Source: Oscillibacter sp. (lineage in GTDB: Bacteria; Bacillota; Clostridia; Oscillospirales; Oscillospiraceae). Taken from it: 64,000 bases of DNA. The stretch is from NCBI GenBank assembly GCA_017526785.1, contig JAFXQV010000029.1, positions 33,809 through 97,808 of the forward strand, read 5' to 3'. The position numbers were made by a program, and so were the translations under genes. Shown here one piece after another: positions 25,288 to 33,948 of the stretch. Every line of letters starts with the position of its first letter. Positions within the stretch are counted from its first letter, which is position 1. Under the pieces are notes generated by a model that worked only from the letters and a program-made list of their open reading frames with translations, was not told the origin of the DNA and made no database searches.

Positions 25288-26023
25288 GCCGGTCTCAAAA
25301 GCATCGGCATGGAAAAAAAGACGCTGGAGCGGAAGGACGGAAGCGTGTCCGTATGCCCGTCGCCGGAGGCCTCAACCGGACAAAACGTCAAGTTTACAAG
25401 GCGCGCCTGATACTTTGAGAAGCCCCGAAAACATTCATAAAAATCAAGGAATACGCACGTAACACTTTCAAGCGCTCAATCGTTATGCGTACTTGAAAAA
25501 TCTTCAATCAGGTCAGAGATTGGTTTTATATTACCTGAATCCGTTAAACTTGCATCGGCCTTTGAATAAGCCGTCTTGTAGCGGGCTTTTTGACAGATAA
25601 ACTCCCCGAATTGTCCTGATTGGGCTGATTTTCATGCAATTTTGCCGTTTTGTAGCGGCATAAGCGCTATGAGAGCAAGGCCTCTGATAACGCTTGTCAA
25701 ACCATGTGAGTTTTTCACCCCTTGGGTGAAAATTCCGAATGCTTCGGCAGGAGTCATCAGTGCGCCTACTTAAATGGCAATTATTGCATGAATGCAGTCT
25801 CTAATAACGTGAAAACGAGAAATATGAAAGGATTTCAGCATTTTTGGCTGGAAAACAAGAAGTATCACATATTTTATCCCATTGCCTCGTATAAGCGAGC
25901 AACGGCTTTGAGTTTAACGGATTCAGGTTTTATTTTATTCTACCTTTGTTTTCATTGCAAGACCTTGTATCTTATTTCATGATAAATCCCTTTATGAGGT
26001 CTGTTTCTTCACCACGCTATTAA
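25288..26023. other. Gene-poor region with remnants
   Basis: Apart from the inverted-repeat element at 25533-25928 there are only short open stretches, for example a 33-codon frame from 25309 (MEKKTLERKDGSV...). The base composition is more AT-rich than the flanking chromosome. No promoter or RNA gene could be supported. Confidence 0.45.
25533..25928. mobile_element. MITE-like element with 18-bp terminal inverted repeats
   Basis: ACCTGAATCCGTTAAACT (25533-25550) recurs as its exact reverse complement at 25911-25928, enclosing 396 bp. The inside is AT-rich and has no convincing transposase frame, so it is either a miniature element moved by another transposase or the shell of a deleted insertion sequence. 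No clear target duplication was found directly outside the repeats. Confidence 0.65.
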
Positions 26024-26181
26024 CTATCGTGTTTGCGGACGGGCGGACAACGTACTTTCTCAGATTATCCTTGATACCACTGCCGCCGCAGACCAGATTC
26101 CCAAAGACGCAAAGGGACGGTTCCTGCTTCATCTTTCAAGGCTACTGGCTGGCAGAAAAAGCGCAATTTTCCCCGCATAAC
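26024..26181 (+). other. Open reading-frame fragment upstream of recombinase 2
   Basis: A frame reading ...DNVLSQIILDTTAAADQIPK, then DAKGRFLLHLSRLLAGRKSA and ending at TAA 26181 has a protein-like composition but no start or ribosome site. It is probably the 3' end of a truncated gene. Not recognised. Confidence 0.3.
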
Positions 26182-26199
26182 GGACAAGACTGCCGGAAT

Positions 26200-26286
26200 A
26201 TGTTTGAGACTGGAAAGACAGAGGAATATATGGACTGCCGCATTACAAAGCGGCATCGCAAAAAAGAAGGTGAACGCCTGTGGTAG
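26200..26286 (+). CDS. Possible 28-residue ORF coupled to the next gene
   Basis: ATG at 26200 gives MFETGKTEEYMDCRITKRHR followed by KKEGERLW. Its stop codon overlaps the GTG start of the next small gene by a few bases, which is a sign of coupling, but its own ribosome site is weak. Very basic. Confidence 0.3.
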   Translation: MFETGKTEEYMDCRITKRHRKKEGERLW

Positions 26287-26444
26287 CGGCATATCAAATG
26301 GAAACTCACATTAGGCGGTATGAAGGCCGCGCCTTTGTGGTAGAAAACCGAACGCCCGCATACAGACGGGAAGAACGCGATACCATCAAAAAAGACATCG
26401 AGAGACGGCTTTACGAGGTTTTCCGCAAATATGCGTCGGCGTAA
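26280..26444 (+). CDS. 54-residue protein upstream of recombinase 2
   Basis: GTG at 26280, with GAAGG 9-10 bases upstream, opens a frame VVAAYQMETHIRRYEGRAFV, then VENRTPAYRREERDTIKKDI, then ERRLYEVFRKYASA, stop at 26444. The arrangement of a short beta-hairpin (RRYEGRAFVVENRT) and a charged helix ending in FRKY resembles small proteins often found next to serine recombinases, of unknown role. It precedes recombinase 2 by 150 bases. Confidence 0.55.
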   Translation: MVAAYQMETHIRRYEGRAFVVENRTPAYRREERDTIKKDIERRLYEVFRKYASA

Positions 26445-26516
26445 TAAATTCCGTATAATACTGACTACGGTCTCAATCCTTTGTTGGGTATTTGTCTAAA
26501 TTATACGGAACTGTCC

Positions 26517-26545
26517 TTGCATTTTCGGAGCTACTGCCTTATAAT
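26517..26545 (+). promoter_or_regulatory. Promoter of recombinase 2
   Basis: TTGCAT, 17-base spacer, TATAAT, 49 bases before the GTG start. Confidence 0.75.
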
Positions 26546-26594
26546 TAAGAGGTCAGTAGCTCCGTTTCTTTCTTTGCGAAGAAGGGAGCGTTTC

Positions 26595-28100
26595 GTGAAC
26601 CTTTTCGATGCAATTTATACGCGACAGTCGGTGAACCGCGCCGACAGCATCTCCGTGGAGAGCCAGGCCGAATTTTGCAAACGGGAGGTGACGGACGGAA
26701 AGAACGTCAAAACCTATACGGACAAGGGGTATAGCGGGAAAAACATCGACCGTCCCGCCTTTCAGGAACTTCTGCGCGACATTGAGACGGGGCAGGTTCG
26801 CCGGGTTATTGTTTACCGTCTCGACCGAATCAGCCGTTCTGTGTTGGATTTCGCCAATCTGATTGACGTTTTCCAGAAGCATAACGTGGATTTCGTCAGC
26901 ACGATGGAAAAATTCGACACGGCGACGCCCGTGGGAAAAGCCATGCTGATGATTGTCATGATTTTCGCTCAGTTGGAGCGGGAGACGATTCAACAGAGGG
27001 TCATTGACGCTTACAGTTCCCGGAGTAAGCGGGGGTTCTACATGGGCGGGCCGATTCCCTACGGATTTCGGCTGACGGACACCGTAATTGACGGGGTGCG
27101 GACAAAGATGTATGAGCCAATTCCCGAAGAGGCGGAAGTGGTTCGGGAGATGTTCGAGCTGTACGCCAGCCCCCAAACCTCACTGGGAGACGTTGCCCGG
27201 TACATGCACCAAAAGCAGGTTAAGAAACGGGACGGAAGCGGATTTTCCCGTGGGCGGATTCGGGACTTGCTGGTCAATCCGGTCTATGTGCGGGCGGATT
27301 ACAGGCTCTATGAGTTCTTCAAGGCGCAGGGAAGCAATATTATAAACACCTTGGAGGATTTCATCGGCGTAAACGGAGCTTATCTCTATTCCGGGAATCC
27401 GGAAACGCGTAAGACCGCCTCCTTGGAAGGTCACACTCTGGTATTGGCTCCTCATGAAGGACTGGTGTCTTCTGACACATGGATTCAGTGCCGGAACAAG
27501 TGCCTCAACAACAACCAGATAGCAAAGCCCGTCAAGGCCAGAGTGACATGGCTGGCGGGAAAAATCAAGTGTGCAAAGTGCGGCTATGCGCTCTCCGCCA
27601 AAATCTACCACTGCAAGACTAAGGCGGACAACCGTTATTATCTTTGTAGTAATAAGTACAACTCCGGCGGCTGCTCTTTCGGCTCGCTTAACGCGGACGC
27701 GGTGGACAGCATCGTGTTTGAGGAGATGCAAAAGAAACTGGCTGAGTTTCAGACGCTTTCCCGGCAACAGGAGGAATATAATCCCCGGACGCTTCGTTTG
27801 AAAAGCCGTCTGGAAGAGATTGACCGGGAGATTACGGCTCTTCTGGAAAAGATTCCTCAGGCCAACGGCGCTGTAATGGCGTACATTAACGAACGGGTCG
27901 CCGCGCTGGACGCGGAAAAACGGGAACTGTACGCTGAGTCCGTTCGTCAGGAGAAGGTCGGACACAGCGTACAGGAGATTAGCGGCTATCTGGAGCAGTG
28001 GGAGAATATCTCCATCAGCGACAAAATCACGGTGGTGGACTGTCTGATTCAGAGCGTCCACGCCTCGGAGGAGAAAATCGAAATCCAGTGGAAAATCTGA
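26595..28100 (+). CDS. Large serine recombinase 2
   Basis: A 501-residue site-specific recombinase. The catalytic Ser12 is in AIYTRQSVNR; VESQAEFCKRE, YTDKGYSGKNIDRPAFQELL, VYRLDRISRSVLDFA and MIFAQLERETIQQRV are typical of transposon-type large serine recombinases. A zinc ribbon (CAKCGYAL ... C ... C) lies near residues 326-350, followed by a coiled coil and a C-terminal EKIEIQWKI. It belongs to a different branch from recombinases 1 and 3. The GTG at 26595 has AAGGGAG upstream; longer frames lack a site. Confidence 0.92.
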   Translation: MNLFDAIYTRQSVNRADSISVESQAEFCKREVTDGKNVKTYTDKGYSGKNIDRPAFQELLRDIETGQVRRVIVYRLDRISRSVLDFANLIDVFQKHNVDFVSTMEKFDTATPVGKAMLMIVMIFAQLERETIQQRVIDAYSSRSKRGFYMGGPIPYGFRLTDTVIDGVRTKMYEPIPEEAEVVREMFELYASPQTSLGDVARYMHQKQVKKRDGSGFSRGRIRDLLVNPVYVRADYRLYEFFKAQGSNIINTLEDFIGVNGAYLYSGNPETRKTASLEGHTLVLAPHEGLVSSDTWIQCRNKCLNNNQIAKPVKARVTWLAGKIKCAKCGYALSAKIYHCKTKADNRYYLCSNKYNSGGCSFGSLNADAVDSIVFEEMQKKLAEFQTLSRQQEEYNPRTLRLKSRLEEIDREITALLEKIPQANGAVMAYINERVAALDAEKRELYAESVRQEKVGHSVQEISGYLEQWENISISDKITVVDCLIQSVHASEEKIEIQWKI

Positions 28101-28430
28101 CCTCGTAATCTCATAGAATCTACACTCGCAAAATCCATTCCACCCTGTCCGTATGGCCTCGCCGAAGCGGGCAATTTAAGTAACGCCCCGGAAGCCTTGA
28201 TTTTCAAAGTTTCCGGGGGCGTTTTGTCCTCTTTTCACCGCTTCTCTGAAAACAGGAATGGCGTCCGTTTCTTTCCGGCAGGGATAGCGGACGGGCGGTT
28301 TCGATACGCTGTCCGTCGCCGTGACGGACGCCCGAACGCCCAACGTTTTGGTGATTTTGCACAAAGAAAAACATAATATATCATTGAGGCAATTTTTATG
28401 CACATTGTACACAAATCCGCAGAAACGCCC
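28101..28430. other. Intergenic region after recombinase 2
   Basis: About 330 bases holding a terminator at 28182-28225 and otherwise no supported gene. If recombinase 2 is at the edge of an element, its attachment site is likely to lie here. Confidence 0.4.
28182..28225 (+). terminator. Terminator after recombinase 2
   Basis: AACGCCCCGGAA pairs with TTCCGGGGGCGTT (one bulged G) across a 17-base loop, followed by TTTTGTCC. Confidence 0.65.
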
Positions 28431-28458
28431 TTGACATGTACGTGAGAAATCGTATAAT
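28431..28458 (+). promoter_or_regulatory. Strong promoter of the accessory three-gene cassette
   Basis: Exact consensus TTGACA and TATAAT with a 16-base spacer. The next gene starts 236 bases downstream, leaving a long leader with no clear hairpin. Confidence 0.85.
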
Positions 28459-28694
28459 GCCCCTATAATTGTTCCTCCGTCTTTTCAGGGACGAGGTCAG
28501 AGGAAAGAGAACTCCGTCCATCCGTACAGGTAGAAACTTGTGCCTGAAAAAGTACCTTTATAGGTAGTGTAAAAAGTATCGTTAAAAGGAATCTTAAAAA
28601 ATCCTTGGCAATATTTGATTTCAGATATTGAGTGCTTGTAAAATGAGAGTGGGTTATACTTGTGCGAAATGGAATGATTTGGGAGGCAACGATT

Positions 28695-29036
28695 GTGATT
28701 ACACTTGACTTGGATAACTCGACCGATGAAGCCGTCTATGAGGCTTTTGGAGTGGACGGAAACGAGAGCGAGGCTCTGAACGATAACTACCTTGAACTCT
28801 TTGAGTTGATTGGTCGTGACGGTATGCTGAAACTTTTCAAGTATTTCCGTGGCGACAAGATTGACTGTCCCATGCGTCTGTATCGCCCGGAGTTTATCGC
28901 GGACTTGGCGAAGCAGACCGCAGACCGCCGCGAACGCGCTAAAATCGCCCGCGCCGGGGGATACACCGTCAAATTCATTGAGGGTATCCTTCGGAAACGA
29001 CGCGCCGAGGGAGAAAACGAACCGGACAACCAGTAG
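28695..29036 (+). CDS. Small regulator-like protein (possible Mor-type DNA-binding fold)
   Basis: A 113-residue protein. The C-terminal half (LELFELIGRDGMLKLFKYFR, then GDKIDCP, then a basic helix pair ERAKIARAGGYTVKFIEGILRKRR) follows the outline of Mor-type phage transcription activators: an IG-D-LKL-F-G box, a Pro-containing turn and a C-terminal helix-turn-helix. The match is by pattern only. GTG 28695 with GGGAGG 8 bases before is preferred; an upstream ATG frame from 28662 lacks a site. It is the first gene behind the promoter at 28431. Confidence 0.5.
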   Translation: MITLDLDNSTDEAVYEAFGVDGNESEALNDNYLELFELIGRDGMLKLFKYFRGDKIDCPMRLYRPEFIADLAKQTADRRERAKIARAGGYTVKFIEGILRKRRAEGENEPDNQ

Positions 29037-29096
29037 CGTTTCCCTTATCATGGATTTCATTCCACGGACAAGCCGTCAATCAAGAGGAGGCTACAA

Positions 29097-30290
29097 ATGG
29101 ACATCAGAAGTTTACTTCAAAAACTATTCCACTGGATGACCATTCGTCCCACTTCCGAAAGCACTGATGGCAACAATGACTTCACAGGAGGAATTTGTAT
29201 GAATGAAGAAAAGACGATTCGTTTGAATTTCGGAGACAAAGAATGCCTAATTGCTCCGTATGAATATCCGGTTACGCCGGAAATCCTGCGGCATTATAAA
29301 AAACTGGAACTTTCTCCTTCCGAAAAGAACCAGATGTCCCAATTTGTCAAGCACATTTCCTCCGCGATGGAAAACGAGGAATCAAACCAGTCTTTCTATG
29401 CCGTCAAATGGCCTGACGGATTGCCCAATATGCTGACCCCTTTCACGGACGGGAGCAGTTATATGGGTACGTTGCTCAATGAAAGCGGAAAAATCGCCGC
29501 TCAGACCCGTCTTATGCCGTTAAATCCGTATTTGCTGATTCGGGCAGGATTCTCGTTGCTGGCGCTCATCTCGCAGATTTTCCTGTGGTCAGTTCATCAG
29601 AAGCTGAACGTCATCAACCAGAAAATTGACGAGATTCTGGAGTTTCTTTACGGAGACAAAAAAGCCGAGCTTCTTGCCGCAATTAGCTTTACACGTTATG
29701 CCTATGAGAATTTCTCTTCCATCATGGAGCATGACGGACAGCGGAACGCGACAATTCAAAGCCTTCAAAGCGCACGGATGACCGCTATGCAGGATGTGGA
29801 ATTTTATCTTTCGGATTTGCATTCCAGAGTATCCGTAGGCAAAGACAAACGCTTTCCAGACAGAGTTTCTGAAATGGGGCGGATTGTCTCAAAGGCTATC
29901 CAATCTTCCGACTGTCTTGACTTGTCCATTCAGCTCTGCATGACCGCGAATTTGCTGGAGATTTACTACTCGCAAAATTACGACCCCAAGTATCTGCGGT
30001 ATGTGGAAAATGATGTGGGAAGCTACATCAGCCGCTGTGAAAAGCAGATGATTGGCGATTTTAACGCGCTGAAAGCTAATCTTGAAACTCAGGAACGGAA
30101 GAAATACGATAAGGAAAAGAAGCAAGTAGGCGAGATGATTCAACAGGTTGAACAAAAACTCGCCCCGCTGATGAATGACAAGGGCGACGAACTGAAAGCG
30201 AAATTAGCGACAGCTTTACGTTTTCTTGACAAGGAGACAGAATGCTGTATTGGCACGGACGGAACGACCTATTTGAAAACCGAGAATTGA
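29097..30290 (+). CDS. Unrecognised membrane-attached helical protein of the accessory cassette
   Basis: A 397-residue protein without a recognised family. Residues about 36-140 look globular (KTIRLNFGDKECLIAPYEYP...), one hydrophobic segment lies at about 143-170 (PYLLIRAGFSLLALISQIFLW, shown in part), and the rest is mainly alpha-helical with a Lys/Glu coiled coil near 330-370 (KKYDKEKKQVGEMIQQVEQK). AGGAGG sites precede both ATG 29097 and ATG 29199, so a form shorter by 34 residues may also be made. It is 60 bases after the regulator-like gene and 33 before the next gene. Possible roles in defence, immunity or element maintenance are only guesses from location. Confidence 0.7.
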   Translation: MDIRSLLQKLFHWMTIRPTSESTDGNNDFTGGICMNEEKTIRLNFGDKECLIAPYEYPVTPEILRHYKKLELSPSEKNQMSQFVKHISSAMENEESNQSFYAVKWPDGLPNMLTPFTDGSSYMGTLLNESGKIAAQTRLMPLNPYLLIRAGFSLLALISQIFLWSVHQKLNVINQKIDEILEFLYGDKKAELLAAISFTRYAYENFSSIMEHDGQRNATIQSLQSARMTAMQDVEFYLSDLHSRVSVGKDKRFPDRVSEMGRIVSKAIQSSDCLDLSIQLCMTANLLEIYYSQNYDPKYLRYVENDVGSYISRCEKQMIGDFNALKANLETQERKKYDKEKKQVGEMIQQVEQKLAPLMNDKGDELKAKLATALRFLDKETECCIGTDGTTYLKTEN

Positions 30291-30323
30291 CGATAGCTTT
30301 TCGGAAGTGGAAAGGAGGCCGCC

Positions 30324-30638
30324 ATGCGCAAGAAGCTGAAAAAGATTCCGTATGATTTGGTTTCCTATATCCAGATTGAGACGGAAGCAATCCGGGACGC
30401 CAACGACAAGATGATGATTTCGTCTTACTGCCTCGCAAAACTGGAACTCGTCAACTGGTATCTGGAACTGCTGGAAGTCGGCTCTAAAAAGTACATCGTC
30501 CCGCAGAGCAAGGCACATCTGGAAATGGTCAGAGACCAGCTTATGGCCTGTCATAAGGCTATCATGAGCGTGAAAATCACCCCGCCGAATGAGCGTCCGC
30601 TGATTCGCGTAACCTATCCGAAAGGATACGAAGGATAG
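30324..30638 (+). CDS. Unrecognised 104-residue protein of the accessory cassette
   Basis: MRKKLKKIPYDLVSYIQIET and onward: a basic N-terminus, a long helical middle (KLELVNWYLELLEV) and a short C-terminal strand region ending YPKGYEG. No family recognised. AAAGGAGG lies 6 bases before ATG. It follows the membrane-attached protein by 33 bases and probably shares its transcript. Confidence 0.7.
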   Translation: MRKKLKKIPYDLVSYIQIETEAIRDANDKMMISSYCLAKLELVNWYLELLEVGSKKYIVPQSKAHLEMVRDQLMACHKAIMSVKITPPNERPLIRVTYPKGYEG

Positions 30639-30844
30639 GGGATATTACAAGAGGCGGTTGTCGTTGCGGGTTATACGCTACGGGTGAATGTCGGCGTAAA
30701 ATTTCCGTTGGGGGCGGTCGGGGGGCGTTCCGTAGGCGCACCGAAGGCCTTGCGCGGAGCCGGGACTGATTGAAAGTGGGTGATAAACGGAATTTGCTGA
30801 GATTAGAGTACAAGCCATGTTGCTAAAGAGAAAGCGAGGACTTT

Positions 30845-32185
30845 ATGAAGCGTATCCTAATGAAATTGGCACGGCGGACAGTTCCGCTTGCGTTTCTGTG
30901 CGCTTTCCTGTGCGTAAGCGCGGCGGCCTTGGAAAATCCGTTTTCCGATGTCCGCAGAGACGCGCCCTACTATGACGCGGTGATGTGGGCGCTGGAAACC
31001 GGCGTGACCGCCGGAACCAGCTCGACCGCGTTCTCTCCCGCCGCGACTTGCAATCGCGGTCAGGTGGTGACGTTCCTTTGGAGGATGGCCGGACAGCCGG
31101 AACCTGCCTCGGACTACAATCCCTTTTCTGATGTCGGACGCTCATCGTTTTGCTACAAGGCCGTGCTGTGGGCGGTTCAACAGGAGATTACCAACGGCAC
31201 GACCGATTTCACATTCTCTCCGGGCAACCTCTGCACGTATGCCCATGTGCTGACGTTCCTCTGGCGCTACATGGGTACACCCGAAGCGGCGGGAAGCGGC
31301 GCGTACGCGGGCGCATGGTATGCCGACGCGCTGGCGTGGGCGAACGAGAACGGGATTCTCAAAGGCGCGTCCTTTACGCCCACGAATCCCTGTCCGCGTT
31401 CGGACATTGTCTCGTTCCTCTACCGCTGGGCGCGTCCGGCGGAACTGTCGCGGTATCCGGAACTGACCGTGGACTTGACCCCCATCCCGGAAAGCGAACT
31501 GGGCGGAGGAACCTATCGGGACGGAAACTTTGAGTTTATCATAGAGCTTCAGGGCGACGGCGAAAGCCGGGACGAGCTTTTGTTCCTGATTCAAGACGCC
31601 GACACCGGAGATTTCATCGGGGGATGTGAACGCGTCGGGGTGAACTTCTACAAGAGCAATGTCGATTCGTCTGGCGAATTTGCAGTTGGTTTCTCCCGCG
31701 TGGACGGCGTGATTTATCTGGACTACTACCGCAACAATGTTCACATGAATAAGATTCCCTGCGATTCCTATGAGGACGTGTTCAACGATTCCGACGAGGA
31801 GGATATCTGGATAGGGGATTACGTCGGCTCATGGATTGGCGCGGACGGCGACGCGCGCTATGAACTGACCATCGACTTCGCGGGTCTGCGGGATGATGTG
31901 GAGTATTGCAAGTTCCATCTGGACTACCGGAGTCGCCTCCACTGGGACGCCCTGTGCGCCTTTAACAGCGCCCGTGGTGGGCTTGTGATTTCCGGCGTTG
32001 AGGAAACCGATGAGCATTTCAACAAGTACACCGGGGAATCCAATCCGGAAACCGTCACGCGGAACTGTCAGGGCGTTATCGCCTTGCAGGACGACGGCAG
32101 TCTCTGGATAAATGTAACGGCGGACGACGGGAGTTTGAAAGACTTTCTGGAAGACATTGACGGAAGGTTCGTAAGAAACCTGTAA
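30845..32185 (+). CDS. Secreted protein with three S-layer homology repeats
   Basis: A 446-residue exported protein. It has a signal peptide (basic start, hydrophobic core, cleavage near SAAALE, about residue 29) and three SLH repeats at about 32-85, 92-145 and 150-198, seen as PFSDVRRDAPYYDAVMWALETGV, PFSDVGRSSFCYKAVLWAVQQEI and AWYADALAWANENGI (each followed by a TFSP/PRSDIVSFLYR box). SLH domains bind pyruvylated secondary wall polymers. The C-terminal 245 residues are acidic, beta-rich and unrecognised. Presumably a cell-surface protein. GCGAGG precedes the ATG. Confidence 0.88.
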   Translation: MKRILMKLARRTVPLAFLCAFLCVSAAALENPFSDVRRDAPYYDAVMWALETGVTAGTSSTAFSPAATCNRGQVVTFLWRMAGQPEPASDYNPFSDVGRSSFCYKAVLWAVQQEITNGTTDFTFSPGNLCTYAHVLTFLWRYMGTPEAAGSGAYAGAWYADALAWANENGILKGASFTPTNPCPRSDIVSFLYRWARPAELSRYPELTVDLTPIPESELGGGTYRDGNFEFIIELQGDGESRDELLFLIQDADTGDFIGGCERVGVNFYKSNVDSSGEFAVGFSRVDGVIYLDYYRNNVHMNKIPCDSYEDVFNDSDEEDIWIGDYVGSWIGADGDARYELTIDFAGLRDDVEYCKFHLDYRSRLHWDALCAFNSARGGLVISGVEETDEHFNKYTGESNPETVTRNCQGVIALQDDGSLWINVTADDGSLKDFLEDIDGRFVRNL

Positions 32186-32210
32186 GAGTTTGTTCAAGGA
32201 GGAACACATT

Positions 32211-33944
32211 ATGAAAAAACACTGGCTGGCATGGCTTCTGGCATTCTGTCTGATGGCGTCGCCGCTGGCTGGACTGGTGCCGGAGGCGAACGCGGCGGGC
32301 GTGTCCGTCTGGGACGGCACGGCGGCGACGGAGTTCGCCGGAGGCAAAGGAACGCAGGAAAAGCCGTATCTCATCGAGACGGCGCAACAACTCGCGTATT
32401 TGGCGCAAAGCGTCAATAGCGGCACGAGTTACGGCGGGGAGTACATTTCCCTGCAAGCGGACTTGGACTTGTCGCGCCTGCCGTGGACGCCTATCGGAAC
32501 AGAAAAAAAGTATTTCTCCGGCACGTTCCTCGGCAACGCCCACACCATCTCCAATCTGTATGTCAACGCGCCGTCCGCTAATAATCAAGGACTGTTTGGT
32601 TATTGCAACAGTTCCAAGATTTCCAATCTGCGCCTAACGGACATTTCTGTTACGGGCAACACAGACGTAGGCGGCGTTACGGGGTATCTCTATTACGGAA
32701 CTATTCAGGACTGTAACGTGTCCGGCTCTATCTCCGGCGCAGAGTTCGTGGGCGGAATTGTGGGTTACGACTACTATGGTTCTATTTACAGATGTATCAA
32801 TAACGCCTCTGTGTTGGCGAATCAGAATTACGCGGGCGGAATCGTTGGATATGGATATTTTTCTTCTTATATAAGCCTGTGCGTCAACAACGGGGCGGTG
32901 GATTCCTATGGCGATTACGTGGGCGGAATTTCGGGGCTGTATGGCACGATTTCTGACTGTATCAATACAGGTGCCATCGGCGGCAACGCGACGGGGGCTG
33001 TAGCCGGCATTGGTTGCGGTGGCTCTAACACAAACTGCGCAAATATGGGAACTGTGACCTCAAAAGGCTCCGCATACGGCATTGGAGGTAGCGCGACAAA
33101 CTGCTACAACGTCGGCATGGTGTCCACAACTGATAAAAGCGCTGATGTTTACAGCGTCACAAAAACTAAAAAGAACTGTTACACGTTGCGCGCCGTCGCG
33201 GAAGAGCTGGACGAATCCGACGGCAACGGCTTGACTATTCTGGACGAGATGAATACCCCGGCTTTCGCCGCTACCCTCAATCGCAACATCGACACGCAGA
33301 AGTATTCCACATGGCTACAGGACGCCAACGTATACGGCGGCTTGCCCTATTTCGAGCCGCGCAAGGTGTCCAAAATCGCCGTCACGACGCCCCCGACGAA
33401 AAGCCTCTACGCCCCCGGCGATACGTTCGACCCCTCCGGCATGACGGTCACGGCGTCTTGCACGGACGGCTCCAGTTATGAGTTGTCCCACAACGCGCTG
33501 ACGTTCTTCCCCAATACGCCGATGGCCGAAGGAACGTCTTCCGTAACGGTCTTTTACGGCTCCATGAGTACAACCTGCGCCGTTACAGTTTTGCCGGAAC
33601 ACGCTCAAAATTCGCCGGAATATGACATCGAGAGCCTCACTGTCAAGACTACTTCCGGCGTCGCGCTGTCCGCGATTCCTAACGGTCAATTCCTCGCCAC
33701 AATTGCCGTCAAGCGAAGTGTCCCGGGCGACAATACGATGGTTGTTTTAGCCTCTTATACGACGGCGGGACAGTTCCGGGGATTGCTGTATGTGCAGGTA
33801 GAGGAACCTGTAGGCGCGACAACGTACCTGACACTCCCGATTGACAATGCTTCCGGCTCTATCGGACAACTCAAGGCGTTCGTCATTCACTCTCTTGACG
33901 ACCCGCGGCCTTTGGGCGACCCTGTATCGTTTCCTGCGGCGTGA
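32211..33944 (+). CDS. Secreted GLUG-repeat protein with an Ig-like domain
   Basis: A 577-residue exported protein with a signal peptide ending around EANAA. Residues about 30-320 hold a beta-helix of GLUG-like repeats (NNQGLFGYCNSSKISNLRLTD, VGGVTGYLYYGTIQDCNVSG, VGGIVGYDYYGSIYRCINN). Residues about 385-470 are a bacterial Ig-like domain (KIAVTTPPTKSLYAPGDTFD ... TVFYGSMSTTCAVTV). There is no LPXTG or SLH anchor in it; the SLH protein encoded just upstream may be its partner. The start has AAGGAGG 8 bases before ATG, 26 bases after the previous stop, so the two form an operon. Confidence 0.85.
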   Translation: MKKHWLAWLLAFCLMASPLAGLVPEANAAGVSVWDGTAATEFAGGKGTQEKPYLIETAQQLAYLAQSVNSGTSYGGEYISLQADLDLSRLPWTPIGTEKKYFSGTFLGNAHTISNLYVNAPSANNQGLFGYCNSSKISNLRLTDISVTGNTDVGGVTGYLYYGTIQDCNVSGSISGAEFVGGIVGYDYYGSIYRCINNASVLANQNYAGGIVGYGYFSSYISLCVNNGAVDSYGDYVGGISGLYGTISDCINTGAIGGNATGAVAGIGCGGSNTNCANMGTVTSKGSAYGIGGSATNCYNVGMVSTTDKSADVYSVTKTKKNCYTLRAVAEELDESDGNGLTILDEMNTPAFAATLNRNIDTQKYSTWLQDANVYGGLPYFEPRKVSKIAVTTPPTKSLYAPGDTFDPSGMTVTASCTDGSSYELSHNALTFFPNTPMAEGTSSVTVFYGSMSTTCAVTVLPEHAQNSPEYDIESLTVKTTSGVALSAIPNGQFLATIAVKRSVPGDNTMVVLASYTTAGQFRGLLYVQVEEPVGATTYLTLPIDNASGSIGQLKAFVIHSLDDPRPLGDPVSFPAA

Positions 33945-33948
33945 GCGC

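Noticed and set aside
25722-25982. 86-codon plus-strand ORF in the MITE-like element
   Set aside because: It crosses the right inverted repeat, lacks a ribosome site and has no recognisable content.
28176-28412. 78-codon minus-strand ORF after recombinase 2
   Set aside because: No ribosome site, runs through a terminator hairpin and has no protein-like conservation signs.
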